NCBI RefSeq assembly: GCF_014635025.1
Contig: NZ_BMCE01000002.1
Location: forward strand, 558,001-622,000
DNA length: 64,000 nt
Source of the DNA: Fictibacillus barbaricus
GTDB taxonomy: Bacteria; Bacillota; Bacilli; Bacillales; Fictibacillaceae
Reading direction: 5' to 3'
The notes below the pieces were generated by a model, which worked only from the letters and a program-made list of their open reading frames with translations, searched no databases and was not told where the DNA came from. Positions 8,296-18,415 of this stretch are shown here, piece by piece; the stretch's first letter is position 1; each line of letters begins with the position of its first letter. The translations under genes were made by a program, and so were the position numbers.

Positions 8296-10139
8296 TAAGC
8301 TCTACCCCCTTTAATGTCTGCTTCAACTTCTTCTTTATGAATATGATAACCATGATCATCAATTACTGAGCGAAGGAACATTGTGATCAACACGAGCCCT
8401 AATCCAGCTATTGCCACGATCCAGTTAGCATAAATGAAGCCGAACCCAGCAATGAACATGCCTAAAGATAAGATAAACGGCAGGATTGATCCATTTGGCA
8501 TGTGAATTTCTCCTACAGGTTCTGCAGGTGTCATTTCTCCATTACCAGCTGTTTTCTCAACATACAGTGCGTCAAGACCACGTACAAGTGGAGTTTGGGC
8601 AAAGTTGTATTCTGGTGTTGGAACTGGCATAGCCCACTCTAATGTACGGCCATCCCAAGGATCTTTAGTTGTTGCATATTTAGATGAAGCTGAGATTACA
8701 ATGTTGATTAAAAGAACAATTGTTCCAGCACCCATCAAAATCGCACCGATTGTACTTACAAAGTTTGCCCCATCAAGCTCTTGTCCAGACATATATGTAT
8801 AAACACGTCTAGGCATACCCATAAGTCCTAACCAGTGCTGAGGGAAGAACGTTAGGTGGAACCCAATAAAGAACAACCAGAAATTCCATTTTCCAAGTGT
8901 TTCGTTTAATACACGGTTAAACATACGAGGGTACCAATAGTATAACCCTGCGAACAATCCTAAAATCAAACCACCAACGATTACATAGTGGAAGTGAGCT
9001 ACTACAAAGTAACTATCATGGTACTGATAGTCAGCTGCAGGAACAGAAAGCATAACTCCTGTTACCCCACCCATTACGAATGTTGGGATGAAACCAACTG
9101 CAAAAAGCATTGCTGTGGTAAAACGAATCTGTCCGCCCCACATTGTGAAGATCCAGTTGAAGATCTTAACACCTGTCGGGATAGCGATTGCCATTGTTGC
9201 TACTGCAAAGATTGAGTTTGCTACAGGTCCTAGACCAACTGTAAACATGTGGTGAACCCATACCATGAATCCGAGGAAACCGATTAGTACAGTTGCGAAT
9301 ACCATCGCACTATATCCAAACAAACGTTTATTTGAGAATGTTGAAACGATTTCAGATATAATACCAAACGCTGGCAAAATCAAAATGTAAACTTCAGGGT
9401 GACCAAAGATCCAGAAGATATGCTCCCAGATTAGTACGTTTCCACCCATATCTGGATTAAAGAAATTAGCATCAAATACACGTTCAAACATAAGAAGGAA
9501 GAATCCAACTGTTAGTGCTGGGAATGCAAATAGGATAAGTCCAGATGTTACGAATGAAGCCCATGTAAACAAAGGCATACGCATAAATGTCATACCTGGT
9601 GCACGCATATTAATAATCGTTACAAGGAAGTTGATCCCCCCTGCAAGAGTACCTGCCCCAGCAATCTGAAGACCCAGAACATAAAAGTCTACCCCTGTAT
9701 CTTCTGCTACTGTAGATAATGGCGCATAAGCTGTCCATCCAGCTTCAGGTGCACCGCCTAAGAACCAGCTTAGGTTTAATAACAATCCACCGAAAAAGAA
9801 TAACCAAAAACCAACAGCGTTCACGTATGGAAACGCTACGTCACGTGCTCCTAATTGTAAAGGAACAATGGCATTCATGAATCCGAAGATGATCGGCATG
9901 GCTGCAAGGAAGATCATCGTCGTTCCATGCATTGTTAATAATTGATTGTAAAGTTCCCCAGTAAAAATTTTACTGTCTGGTTCCATTAATTGAATACGCA
10001 TTAAAACAGCTTCAAGTCCTCCGATTAAGAAGAAGAACCCACCAGCCAAAAGATATAAAATACCGATCTTCTTATGGTCAACGGTAGTAAGCCAATCCAT
10101 TAACCCACTTCTCTTTTTGTGACTTTCGTGAGTTGCCAC
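8295..10139 (-). CDS. ctaD: CtaD, cytochrome c oxidase subunit I
   Basis: Catalytic subunit of the aa3/caa3 oxidase, 614 residues with at least 12 core helices plus extra C-terminal ones typical of Bacillus. It carries the low-spin heme and the heme a3-CuB centre that reduces oxygen and pumps protons. The CuB His/Tyr motif HPEVYILILP and the histidine pair in WVHHMFTVG are visible, as is FVVAHFHYVIVGG with the heme ligands. Length and order (after ctaC by 31 nt, before ctaE) match the family. Confidence 0.98.
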   Translation of the reverse strand: MATHESHKKRSGLMDWLTTVDHKKIGILYLLAGGFFFLIGGLEAVLMRIQLMEPDSKIFTGELYNQLLTMHGTTMIFLAAMPIIFGFMNAIVPLQLGARDVAFPYVNAVGFWLFFFGGLLLNLSWFLGGAPEAGWTAYAPLSTVAEDTGVDFYVLGLQIAGAGTLAGGINFLVTIINMRAPGMTFMRMPLFTWASFVTSGLILFAFPALTVGFFLLMFERVFDANFFNPDMGGNVLIWEHIFWIFGHPEVYILILPAFGIISEIVSTFSNKRLFGYSAMVFATVLIGFLGFMVWVHHMFTVGLGPVANSIFAVATMAIAIPTGVKIFNWIFTMWGGQIRFTTAMLFAVGFIPTFVMGGVTGVMLSVPAADYQYHDSYFVVAHFHYVIVGGLILGLFAGLYYWYPRMFNRVLNETLGKWNFWLFFIGFHLTFFPQHWLGLMGMPRRVYTYMSGQELDGANFVSTIGAILMGAGTIVLLINIVISASSKYATTKDPWDGRTLEWAMPVPTPEYNFAQTPLVRGLDALYVEKTAGNGEMTPAEPVGEIHMPNGSILPFILSLGMFIAGFGFIYANWIVAIAGLGLVLITMFLRSVIDDHGYHIHKEEVEADIKGGRA

Positions 10140-10170
10140 GGTGTAACCTCCTTTTTTGCAATGCTTAAGA

Positions 10171-11190
10171 CTATTTCAATTTAAGACCTAACAAGTAATC
10201 TGCTACAGCATCAATTTCCTCATCAGAAAGGTTTACCTTAGGCATGTTGTTGCCAGGCTTCACTTCTTGAGGATCTTTAATCCATTTTTCCAGATTTTCT
10301 TTGTCATGATCTAATATACCTGCTACACGGTCCTTATCCCCAAAACCAGTTAAGCTAGGCCCTGTGTTTCCGCCTTCTTGTCCAACTGCGTGACAAGATA
10401 AACAGTTCTTTTCAAAGACTTGTTGTCCGTTAGCATTTGCAGAAGATTTGCCATCAGTAGCTTTATAGCTGGCAACCCAATCCTTATAGTCTTCTTTAGA
10501 AACAACTCTTACTTTGAAATCCATTAAAGCATGTGATGCACCACAAAGCTCAGCGCATTTCCCTTTGTACACAACATCTGTCTTGCTGCCAGTGTCAAAC
10601 CACATATAGTTCTTGTTCTTATCACCTGGATTTGTATCGGTCTTCCCCGCAAGAGAAGGAATCCAGAATGAGTGAATAACATCAGCAGATGATAATTCCA
10701 CATGCACTTTCGTATCCGCAGGCAGTACTAATTCCTGAGACGTGATCAGCTCTTCTTTCGGATACTCAAATTCCCACCAATATTGGTGTCCAGTTACTTT
10801 AATGCTTAACTCATTCTTTGAAGCTGGTTTAGCATCTGCAGAGAATTCAAACGTTCTCATAACCGTTGGCACAGCTAAGATGATCAGCAACAGAATTGGA
10901 ATAACTGTCCATAATAGTTCAAGCATGTGGTTCCCTTCCACTTGCTTTGGTGTAGACTCATCGCCTTTTCTCTTTCTAAACTTCAATAGTACGAATGCAT
11001 AAAGAACGAAAACTACCACTAGTACCAGAATCATAATACTAATTGAAATCAGCATCAGCTGGAACTGTTTGTCAGCAACTTCACCTTGTGGAACTAAAGC
11101 CGATAGAGTCGGATCTCCGCACCCCATCAAAAGAAGAGCCAACATGGCAAATAAGGAAAGAAAACGTCCTTTTTGTAGCCATTTTTTCAT
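10171..11190 (-). CDS. ctaC: CtaC, caa3 oxidase subunit II with cytochrome c domain
   Basis: About 339 residues. An N-terminal signal with lipobox LLLMGC suggests a lipoprotein. Two membrane helices follow, then the CuA domain with CAELCGASHALM (about 210-225) supplying the Cys, His and Met ligands. A C-terminal cytochrome c domain has the heme motif CLSCH. The fusion makes the enzyme a caa3-type oxidase. ATG at 11190 is preceded directly by GTG; either could be used. First gene of ctaCDEF. Confidence 0.96.
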   Translation of the reverse strand: MKKWLQKGRFLSLFAMLALLLMGCGDPTLSALVPQGEVADKQFQLMLISISIMILVLVVVFVLYAFVLLKFRKRKGDESTPKQVEGNHMLELLWTVIPILLLIILAVPTVMRTFEFSADAKPASKNELSIKVTGHQYWWEFEYPKEELITSQELVLPADTKVHVELSSADVIHSFWIPSLAGKTDTNPGDKNKNYMWFDTGSKTDVVYKGKCAELCGASHALMDFKVRVVSKEDYKDWVASYKATDGKSSANANGQQVFEKNCLSCHAVGQEGGNTGPSLTGFGDKDRVAGILDHDKENLEKWIKDPQEVKPGNNMPKVNLSDEEIDAVADYLLGLKLK

Positions 11191-11327
11191 CACTACATAT
11201 ACCCCACTTTCTCGTTGTAGTCTGTTTTGACTGAATGTTCTTTCTATTCAATTCAAATAAAGGATTATTTGAATGGAAATAGCTAAAATAGCTTTTATGA
11301 AAGCCCTTTTATGTAAAGGCAATTACA

Positions 11328-11354
11328 GGAACAGCACAAATGAAGCGCTGTTCC
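11328..11354 (-). other. Hairpin between ctaB and ctaC
   Basis: GGAACAGC and GCTGTTCC form an 8-bp stem just past the ctaC promoter region on the ctaB side. No T-run follows on the - strand, so it may be a weak terminator or an RNA processing/stability element between ctaB and ctaC. Confidence 0.5.
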
Positions 11355-11365
11355 GGTAAGGATTT

Positions 11366-12304
11366 CTATATGTTTACTAGAATCATGGCTACAAACATAA
11401 TGGTTAGATAGTTCAAAGAATACACAAACATCATGCGAGCCCATTTCATATCGTCTTTTGTCTTCAAACCAGATAGTGCCAGTATTAACCAGCCCGCTCC
11501 TAGTACAGAAGCTAAGATTAGATAGACAATACCGAAGTCGAACAGATAAAGAGAGACTGGAATCAAAGCCGCCACATACCAGATCATCTGGCGTTTTGTA
11601 ATCGCGAAACCAGATACAACAGGCAACATAGGAATTCCGGCTTTTCGATAATCCTCACATCGTTTCATGGCAAGCGCGAGAAAATGCGGCGGCTGCCATA
11701 AGAACATGATCAGAAATAAGATCCACGCAATCCAATGAAGGTTTGCATCAACCGCAGCCCATCCGATCAGAGGCGGAACTGCACCTGAAACACCTCCTAC
11801 GACGGTGTTAATGGAGTGTGTCCGCTTTAACCACATCGTATAAACAAACACATATACAAAAAGTCCAATAAGTCCCATAACAGCAGCGGTTGGAGTGGTC
11901 AGAGCCAGCATAAATGTTCCGATCGCTGATAAAATGATACCTACCCATAACACTTGATTTGGAGGGATTCGGCCAGTTACAGTCGGTCGCTCAATGGTCC
12001 GTTCCATCAGTTGATCAATATCTCTATCAATATAGTTATTTAAGCAGCAGCCTCCTGCTATAACTAATGCTGCACCAAGTACACAAAGAATTAACGTAAT
12101 AATATTCTCTGAAAATAAATAGTCATTATATTTTAAGGCCAAGAAAAATCCGGCAAACGTTGTAATGAGGTTGCTCATAACGATTCCGAGTTTTGCTATG
12201 GTCAAAAAATCTTTCCAGGTTCCTGTAGGATTTGCTTCTGAAAGCGGTCCGGGTTCCATAACTTTGTTAGCGGCTTCATATGCAGTTGGAATCTTGCTCA
12301 ACAA
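11366..12304 (-). CDS. ctaB: CtaB, protoheme IX farnesyltransferase (heme O synthase)
   Basis: 312 residues, polytopic UbiA-family prenyltransferase that converts heme B to heme O in the membrane. The prenyl-diphosphate/Mg motif [15 protein letters not shown] (about 86-100) and the second conserved loop [12 protein letters not shown] are present, as is [13 protein letters not shown]. CtaA, the next enzyme, is encoded divergently. The start has an AAGGAGGTGT-type site. Length is usual for Bacillus CtaB. Confidence 0.96.
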   Translation of the reverse strand: MLSKIPTAYEAANKVMEPGPLSEANPTGTWKDFLTIAKLGIVMSNLITTFAGFFLALKYNDYLFSENIITLILCVLGAALVIAGGCCLNNYIDRDIDQLMERTIERPTVTGRIPPNQVLWVGIILSAIGTFMLALTTPTAAVMGLIGLFVYVFVYTMWLKRTHSINTVVGGVSGAVPPLIGWAAVDANLHWIAWILFLIMFLWQPPHFLALAMKRCEDYRKAGIPMLPVVSGFAITKRQMIWYVAALIPVSLYLFDFGIVYLILASVLGAGWLILALSGLKTKDDMKWARMMFVYSLNYLTIMFVAMILVNI

Positions 12305-12640
12305 GATACACCTCCTTTACAGAGTAAAATGTTCCAAATCTTTCTTTAGTTGTTATTTAAGCCCTCATTCATTCTATATGGGCTTGTGCCTAAAATCAAC
12401 GGTTAAAAAATGTCCTTATCTGTTCACAATATGTAAAGTAGAACGTTTTACCTATATGTTAGGATATAAATATATAAAGAAAATGTCCTTTAACATTATA
12501 AAACAAAACAAGTGCTTTGTATACTTCGACTAATATAGACACTATCTTATATTATTTGTACTATCAGGGTGATTGTAATACTAGTTGAAAATATTACAAA
12601 TTTGTGAAATGTTACTGGGGCTAAAAAGCAGGTGAATAAA
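12305..12640. promoter_or_regulatory. ctaB/ctaA divergent control region
   Basis: This AT-rich gap of about 336 nt must hold promoters for both heme A genes. In B. subtilis the corresponding region is activated by ResD under low oxygen. Two TTTGTGAA-like words occur here, TTTGTGAAA at 12601-12609 and, on the - strand, ATTGTGAAC around 12422-12430, which resemble ResD sites. I see no convincing consensus promoter and no gene. Confidence 0.5.
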
Positions 12641-13528
12641 TTGAAAAGAGCTTATCAAATCTATTCTATTATTACTTCTTTTGGTATGCTTCTCGTATTA
12701 CTCATGGGTGCAGTTGTTACAAAAACGGACTCTGGAGATGGCTGCGGTAATTCCTGGCCGCTTTGTTATGGAGAGCTTCTGCCAACAGCACCTAAACTTG
12801 AAACGATTATTGAAGTGAGTCACCGGTATGTGTCAGCATGGCTTGGAATTCTAGTTATTTTATTAGCAATATGGGCTTGGAGACGAGAACCGCATAAAAA
12901 AGAGATTAAAATTCTCGCAGGATCTGCAGTGTTCTTCATTGTTCTCCAGGGTTTACTTGGAGCAGCTGCAGTAATTTGGAGCCAATCATCAGCAGTCCTA
13001 GCTTCACACTTTGGATTTTCACTTGTTTCATTTGCAAGTGTTTTGCTATTAGCTATTTTATCCTTTGAAGATCGTGAAAGGCCATTCATGGGAAAGGTAA
13101 CTCCAGCATTTAAGAAGAACATTTATTGGCTTTTTGCCTATCTCTATGCCGTAGTATACACCGGAGCACTTGTAAGACATACAGGTTCCAGTATGGGGTG
13201 TGGACCTGAATTCCCGTTATGTAATGGTTCACTTTTAGCAACGATAGGGTCGCAGGCCAGCATTCATCTGATGCACCGAATAGCAGCTATCGTATTATTT
13301 TTGTGGATTGTTTATTCATGGTATCATGCCAAAAAATATTACCGAGATCAAAAGGTTCTCAATAAAGGGTTTCAATTTGCATTATTATTTGTGATCCTTC
13401 AAGGTGTTTCAGGTGCTCTGATTGTTTTATCGAACCTAAACTTGTTTGTTGCTTTATCGCATGGATTGATAATTTCTTTCTTGTTTGGCACTTTAAGCTA
13501 CTTAGCATTAATCGTATATCGAAAATGA
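12641..13528 (+). CDS. ctaA: CtaA, heme A synthase
   Basis: About 295 residues with eight membrane helices, which oxidises heme O to heme A. Two extracytoplasmic cysteine pairs typical of Bacillus CtaA are visible: GDGCGNSWPLCYG and MGCGPEFPLCNG. The conserved heme-binding histidines lie in EVSHRYVSAW, SHFGFS, LMHRIAA and LSHGLII. A GTG at 12632 is a second possible start, but the TTG at 12641 lies 6 nt after AGGTGA and gives the family length. It is divergent from ctaB. Confidence 0.95.
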   Translation: MKRAYQIYSIITSFGMLLVLLMGAVVTKTDSGDGCGNSWPLCYGELLPTAPKLETIIEVSHRYVSAWLGILVILLAIWAWRREPHKKEIKILAGSAVFFIVLQGLLGAAAVIWSQSSAVLASHFGFSLVSFASVLLLAILSFEDRERPFMGKVTPAFKKNIYWLFAYLYAVVYTGALVRHTGSSMGCGPEFPLCNGSLLATIGSQASIHLMHRIAAIVLFLWIVYSWYHAKKYYRDQKVLNKGFQFALLFVILQGVSGALIVLSNLNLFVALSHGLIISFLFGTLSYLALIVYRK

Positions 13529-13529
13529 A

Positions 13530-13569
13530 AAAATGACCAAGCTGCATATCCATGCACCTTGGTCATTTT
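13530..13569. terminator. Bidirectional terminator between ctaA and pycA
   Basis: AAAATGACCAAG (13530-13541) and CTTGGTCATTTT (13558-13569) form a 12-bp perfect stem. It lies between two convergent genes and can stop both. Confidence 0.9.
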
Positions 13570-13574
13570 CATGT

Positions 13575-16500
13575 TTATTTGATTAATTCAATCAACAAAT
13601 CTCCTGCTGAGATTCCTTCACCGTTTTGAACAGAAATTTCTTTTACTGTGCCGTCAAAAGGTGCTTGTACCGTCGTTTCCATCTTCACGGCTTCTGTAAT
13701 CATCAAATGATCACCTTTTTTAACTTTCTCGCCTTTTTCAACCAAGACTTTTATCACCGTACCTGGCATACTAGCACCGATTTGTAAAGGATTTGAAGGG
13801 TCAACCTTTTGTTTTGATGAAACTGTTACTTTTGCACTCTCATCCATAACTACGATCTCACGAGATTGACCGTTCAGCTCAAAATAAAGAACTCTAGAAC
13901 CATCGTTTTGTGCTTCTCCAATAGAAACAAGCTTTACAATAAGAGTCTTTCCTTGTTCAATCTCAACTTCAATCTCCTCACCAAGGCGCATTCCATAAAA
14001 GAAAGTAGGTGTATCAAGAACGGAGATATCTCCAAATTGAGAATACATTTTCTCGCGGTCCAAAAAGACTTTCGGATATAATGCATAAGCCAAAACATCA
14101 AAACTTGTAACTTGACGATTGATCTTGTGGAACAGTGTTTCTTTAATATCATTAAAATCTGCTGCATCTAAGAGTTCACCAGGTCTAACTGTTAAAGGCT
14201 CTCTGCCTTTTAGTACAATGCGTTGAAGTTCTTTAGGGAAACCTTGATAGGGTTGGCCAAGATACCCTTGGAAGAACTCTACAACAGAATCAGGGAAATC
14301 TAGTGACTCTCCTCGATCGTATACACCATCTTCTGTCAGGTTGTTTTGCACCATATAAAGAGCCATGTCCCCTACCACTTTTGAAGAAGGTGTTACTTTA
14401 ACCACATCACCAAACATATCATTTACTCTTCGATACATTTGCTTCACTTCATCCCAGCGGTCTCCAAGGCCTACAGCTTTTGCCTGCTGCTGCAGATTGC
14501 TAAACTGCCCCCCAGGCATTTCATGTTCATAGACTTCTGGATCTGGTGCCGCCATGCCGCTTTCAAACCCAGAATAATATTTACGTACATCTTCCCAGTA
14601 AGATGAAAGTTGTTTTGCATGGTCTATATTCAGATCAGGTTGTCTTTCGTTACCTGCTAGTGCATAGTACAGCGAGTTTGCACTCGGCTGGGAAGTTTGT
14701 CCAGCCATTGCACTTACTGCAACGTCAACAATATCTACACCTGCTTCTGCTGCTTTCGCATAGGTATAAATCCCATTTCCACTCGTATCGTGGGTGTGCA
14801 AGTGAATCGGGATATCGATAGCTTGCTTTAATGCTGAAACAAGATCATAAGCAGCCTGAGGTTTTAAGAGGCCTGCCATATCTTTAATCGCTAGGATGTG
14901 GGCACCCTCTGTTTCAAGTTCTTTTGCCAGATTCACATAATAGTTAAGATCATACTTTGTTCTGCTCGGATCTAAAATATCCCCTGTATAGCAGATAGCA
15001 GCTTCGGCAATCTTACCTGTTTCACGAACTGCTCTTATCGCAACTTTCATTCCTTCTACCCAGTTCAAGCTGTCAAAGATTCTAAAAACATCAATTCCTG
15101 CCATAGCAGACTTTTTAACAAACTCTTCAACAACATTGTCCGGATAATTCTTGTAACCTACCGCATTTGAGGCTCTTAAAAGCATCTGAAATAGTATATT
15201 AGGTGCTTTCTCTCTAAGTTTGATCAGACGATCCCAAGGATCCTCATTTAAGAAACGGTAGGAAACATCAAACGTCGCTCCACCCCACATCTCCATTGAG
15301 AACATATTTGGCCATAGTCTGGCTGTCGGTTCAGCGATATGAAGAAGATCATTTGTTCTAACACGTGTAGCAAGCAAGGATTGATGTCCATCACGGAAAG
15401 TAGTATCAGTGAGCAGCAATTTCTTTTGATCCTTTATCCAGCGGGCAACAGCATCTGGCCCTTCCGTGTCCAATAGCTGTTTTGTGCCATTTGGTATCGG
15501 CTCGGAAAGTTTTAGCTTAGGGATACGAGGTTTATCAAAATTAGGCTTTTCTTGTTTGATTAATCCAGGGAATCCATTGATGGTAGTTGCACCAATATAA
15601 GAGAGCATTTTCGTTCCTCTATCTTTTCGCTTAGGAAACACAAACAGCTCTGAGCTTGTATCAATAAAGGAAGTATCGTAATCACCTGATAAGAACTTCT
15701 CATGAGTAACAACATTTTCAAGGAACGCAATGTTTGTTTTAATACCGCGAATACGGAATTCTTTTAAGTTTCTTAACATTTTAGATGCAGCCTGTTCGTA
15801 AGAAAGTGCCCAAGTAGAAACTTTAACGAGTAAAGAATCATAGAATGGGGTGATGACTGCTCCTTGGAATCCGTTCCCTGCATCTAGCCGTACTCCGAAA
15901 CCGCCGCCGGAGCGATAAGCCATGATCTTACCAGTATCCGGCATGAACTGGTTAGCTGGATCTTCTGTTGTTACACGGGATTGAATCGCGTACCCATGGC
16001 AATAAATGTCTTTTTGGAGCGGGATCCCCAACTCTTTTCCATGCAGTGAGTAGCCTTCTGCGATTAATATCTGCGATTGAACGATATCTACTCCAGTTAC
16101 CATTTCAGTAATGGTATGCTCAACCTGAACGCGTGGGTTTACTTCAATGAAATAAAAATTCCCATCTTGAGTGACAAGGTACTCTACTGTTCCTGCATTT
16201 AAGTATCCAACGTGTTCCATCAACGATACGGCCGAATCGCAGATAGCGTGGCGTAACTCTTCTGATAATGAAACACTTGGAGCGACTTCTACTACTTTTT
16301 GATGTCTTCTCTGAACAGAGCAGTCGCGCTCATATAGATGTATAAGGTTTCCTTCTTTATCTGCTAGAATTTGAACTTCGATGTGCTTTGGTTTCTCAAT
16401 AAATTTTTCAACATACACTTCATCTTTTCCAAAGGCAGCTTTCGCCTCAGATTTAGCACGGTCATAGCTTTCTGCAAGGGAGTTCTCACTTCTTACGATT

Positions 16501-17018
16501 CGCATTCCACGTCCGCCGCCTCCCATAGCAGCTTTAATGATAATAGGAAAACCATGAGCGTTTGCAAAATCCCTAACTTCCTCAAGACTGTTTACAGGTC
16601 CGTCACTGCCTGGAATGACAGGTATATTGGCATCAATTGCGGCTTGTCTTGCCTTAACTTTATCGCCAAATATATCGAGATGCTTTTCATCTGGTCCAAT
16701 AAAAATTATGCCTTCTTCCCGGCAGCGTTCTGCAAATTCTTTGTTCTCTGATAAAAACCCATAACCAGGATGAATGGCGTCCACATGATTTGTTTTGGCA
16801 ATCTCAATAATCCCCTCTATATCGAGATATGCATCGATCGGTTTCTTTCCTTCACCAACAAGATAGGCTTCATCTGCTTTATAACGATGATAGGAACCCG
16901 TATCTTCCTTTGAATAAATAGCTACAGTGCGAATATTCAGTTCTGTACAGGCTCTGAAAATCCGGATTGCAATTTCTCCTCGGTTTGCTACTAAGACTTT
17001 GCTGATTTTTCTGCTCAT
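13575..17018 (-). CDS. pycA: Pyruvate carboxylase
   Basis: Anaplerotic biotin enzyme making oxaloacetate from pyruvate, ATP and bicarbonate; 1147 residues, the full single-chain form. Biotin carboxylase is at about 1-455 (AAMGGGGRGMR in the ATP-grasp, EVNPRVQVEHT), carboxyltransferase at about 530-800 (DTTFRDGHQSLLATR, HLHTHDTSGNG for metal binding), then the PYC central domain, then biotinyl at about 1075-1147. The biotin site reads EAVKMET instead of the usual AMKM; the codon is GTG where ATG is expected. It follows ftsW in the same direction, as in B. subtilis. Confidence 0.98.
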   Translation of the reverse strand: MSRKISKVLVANRGEIAIRIFRACTELNIRTVAIYSKEDTGSYHRYKADEAYLVGEGKKPIDAYLDIEGIIEIAKTNHVDAIHPGYGFLSENKEFAERCREEGIIFIGPDEKHLDIFGDKVKARQAAIDANIPVIPGSDGPVNSLEEVRDFANAHGFPIIIKAAMGGGGRGMRIVRSENSLAESYDRAKSEAKAAFGKDEVYVEKFIEKPKHIEVQILADKEGNLIHLYERDCSVQRRHQKVVEVAPSVSLSEELRHAICDSAVSLMEHVGYLNAGTVEYLVTQDGNFYFIEVNPRVQVEHTITEMVTGVDIVQSQILIAEGYSLHGKELGIPLQKDIYCHGYAIQSRVTTEDPANQFMPDTGKIMAYRSGGGFGVRLDAGNGFQGAVITPFYDSLLVKVSTWALSYEQAASKMLRNLKEFRIRGIKTNIAFLENVVTHEKFLSGDYDTSFIDTSSELFVFPKRKDRGTKMLSYIGATTINGFPGLIKQEKPNFDKPRIPKLKLSEPIPNGTKQLLDTEGPDAVARWIKDQKKLLLTDTTFRDGHQSLLATRVRTNDLLHIAEPTARLWPNMFSMEMWGGATFDVSYRFLNEDPWDRLIKLREKAPNILFQMLLRASNAVGYKNYPDNVVEEFVKKSAMAGIDVFRIFDSLNWVEGMKVAIRAVRETGKIAEAAICYTGDILDPSRTKYDLNYYVNLAKELETEGAHILAIKDMAGLLKPQAAYDLVSALKQAIDIPIHLHTHDTSGNGIYTYAKAAEAGVDIVDVAVSAMAGQTSQPSANSLYYALAGNERQPDLNIDHAKQLSSYWEDVRKYYSGFESGMAAPDPEVYEHEMPGGQFSNLQQQAKAVGLGDRWDEVKQMYRRVNDMFGDVVKVTPSSKVVGDMALYMVQNNLTEDGVYDRGESLDFPDSVVEFFQGYLGQPYQGFPKELQRIVLKGREPLTVRPGELLDAADFNDIKETLFHKINRQVTSFDVLAYALYPKVFLDREKMYSQFGDISVLDTPTFFYGMRLGEEIEVEIEQGKTLIVKLVSIGEAQNDGSRVLYFELNGQSREIVVMDESAKVTVSSKQKVDPSNPLQIGASMPGTVIKVLVEKGEKVKKGDHLMITEAVKMETTVQAPFDGTVKEISVQNGEGISAGDLLIELIK

Positions 17019-17040
17019 ACAAGTTCCTCTCCTTTTACCG

Positions 17041-18198
17041 TTACATGATTGCTCTAATCTTTTTATTTACTTCCGGCTTTGTATCAGGTACTTTTTTATT
17101 CAGTTTTACTTTTGCAGATATGTTTATAAGAATCCCCATTGATGTTAAAAACAAGAGAAGGGATGAACCTCCGTACGAAATAAATGGCAGTGGTACTCCA
17201 GTTATCGGCAATAAACCTATGGCTGCACCCAGATTGACAACAGTCTGAATGCCGATCATTCCCGAGATGCCAAACGCAAGCAAGCTTGAATATGTATCAT
17301 TACTCTGCATACCAATCCAGAAGCCTTTTAATACGATATACCCCAATAAGGCAACAATTAAAAACACGCCTATGAAACCTAATTCTTCAGCGATGATAGC
17401 AATAATAAAATCCGTGTGAGGTTCAGGCAAGAATCCATACTTTTGAATGCTTTCACCCAGCCCAGACCCCGTTATACCACCTGCAGCTATAGAAATATAA
17501 CCATTAACAAGCTGATAGCCATCACCAGCAGGATTCTTAAAGGGTGCGTATGCCGCATCAAATCGTGAGAGCTGCTCTGGACTTAGCTGAAAGAATAAAG
17601 TTAAACCCACTATTGCTCCAAGTGCTGCCATTGAAAAGATATGTTTAAACTTGATGCCTGAGCAGAAGAGAATAATTCCCGCTACCCCAGCAACAATTAA
17701 GCCAGTTCCTAAATCAGGCTGCATGAGAATTAATAGGAACATAATCGCGAAAATACTTAACGGGGGAATGATCCCTTTTTTAAAATCATGCATCTTACCT
17801 TGTTTTTTCGAGTAGATCGCAGCAAGATAGATAGCCACTGATAACTTGATAAACTCGGCAGGCTGGATACCGATCGGTCCAATGTAAAGCCAGCTTTTAG
17901 CGTTATTAACTTCGCGTCCAAACAACAAAACAGCTATTAAAACAAGGATTGAAATAAGGACAATAGGCATCATAAGCTTTTTATAGATCTGCACGTTAAA
18001 CCTCATCGTAAAATACATAAGTCCTAATCCAGCAAGCAAAAAGATAAACTGTCTGGTAAAGAAAAAACTGCTGCTGTAATCGTACTTGTTAATCGTTACC
18101 CCTATACTCGCGCTGTAGATCATGACTAATCCAGCGCTGCACAATAATAGTACGGCTACTATTAAAGAATAGTCATAGGGTCTTACTGCTTTTTTCAC
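17041..18198 (-). CDS. ftsW: FtsW, septal peptidoglycan glycosyltransferase
   Basis: SEDS-family polymerase for lipid II at the division septum, about 385 residues with ten membrane helices. Family marks are KSWLYIGPIGIQPAEF, LMQPDLGTGLI, GSGLGESIQKYGFLPEPHTD and GVPLPFISYGGSS. The GTG at 18198 is chosen as start because AGAAAGGTGA precedes it and the protein then begins MKKAVRPYDYSLI as in relatives; an ATG at 18270 lies too far upstream. It lies between ylaN and pycA, the B. subtilis order. Confidence 0.95.
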   Translation of the reverse strand: MKKAVRPYDYSLIVAVLLLCSAGLVMIYSASIGVTINKYDYSSSFFFTRQFIFLLAGLGLMYFTMRFNVQIYKKLMMPIVLISILVLIAVLLFGREVNNAKSWLYIGPIGIQPAEFIKLSVAIYLAAIYSKKQGKMHDFKKGIIPPLSIFAIMFLLILMQPDLGTGLIVAGVAGIILFCSGIKFKHIFSMAALGAIVGLTLFFQLSPEQLSRFDAAYAPFKNPAGDGYQLVNGYISIAAGGITGSGLGESIQKYGFLPEPHTDFIIAIIAEELGFIGVFLIVALLGYIVLKGFWIGMQSNDTYSSLLAFGISGMIGIQTVVNLGAAIGLLPITGVPLPFISYGGSSLLLFLTSMGILINISAKVKLNKKVPDTKPEVNKKIRAIM

Positions 18199-18374
18199 GT
18201 TGTTCACCTTTCTCCTCTCTCTTAAGAAGTCTTGAAAGTGCATCTTTATAATTATTAGATATTGTAACACAGAAACCTTTTTTATTTCTGATTCAACTGT
18301 GCAGCACCTCTTCTTATAATGTTTCGAAGAAACTTATGACTTTTTGATTAAAAATGTAAGCTTCTTTATAAATA

Positions 18375-18408
18375 TAAAAAATCCAGTCCAACAAAAATCT
18401 CGGACTGG
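18375..18408 (-). terminator. Terminator downstream of ylaN
   Basis: CCAGTCC (18383-18389) and GGACTGG (18402-18408), followed on the - strand by a T-run. It separates ylaN from ftsW. Confidence 0.8.
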
Positions 18409-18415
18409 CTGTGTT

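Noticed and set aside
8605-9215. Short + strand frames opposite ctaD
   Set aside because: Shadows of a well-conserved gene, with no ribosome-binding sites.
12165-12533. 122-codon + strand frame over the ctaB start
   Set aside because: Overlaps ctaB antisense and the divergent promoter region; no site.
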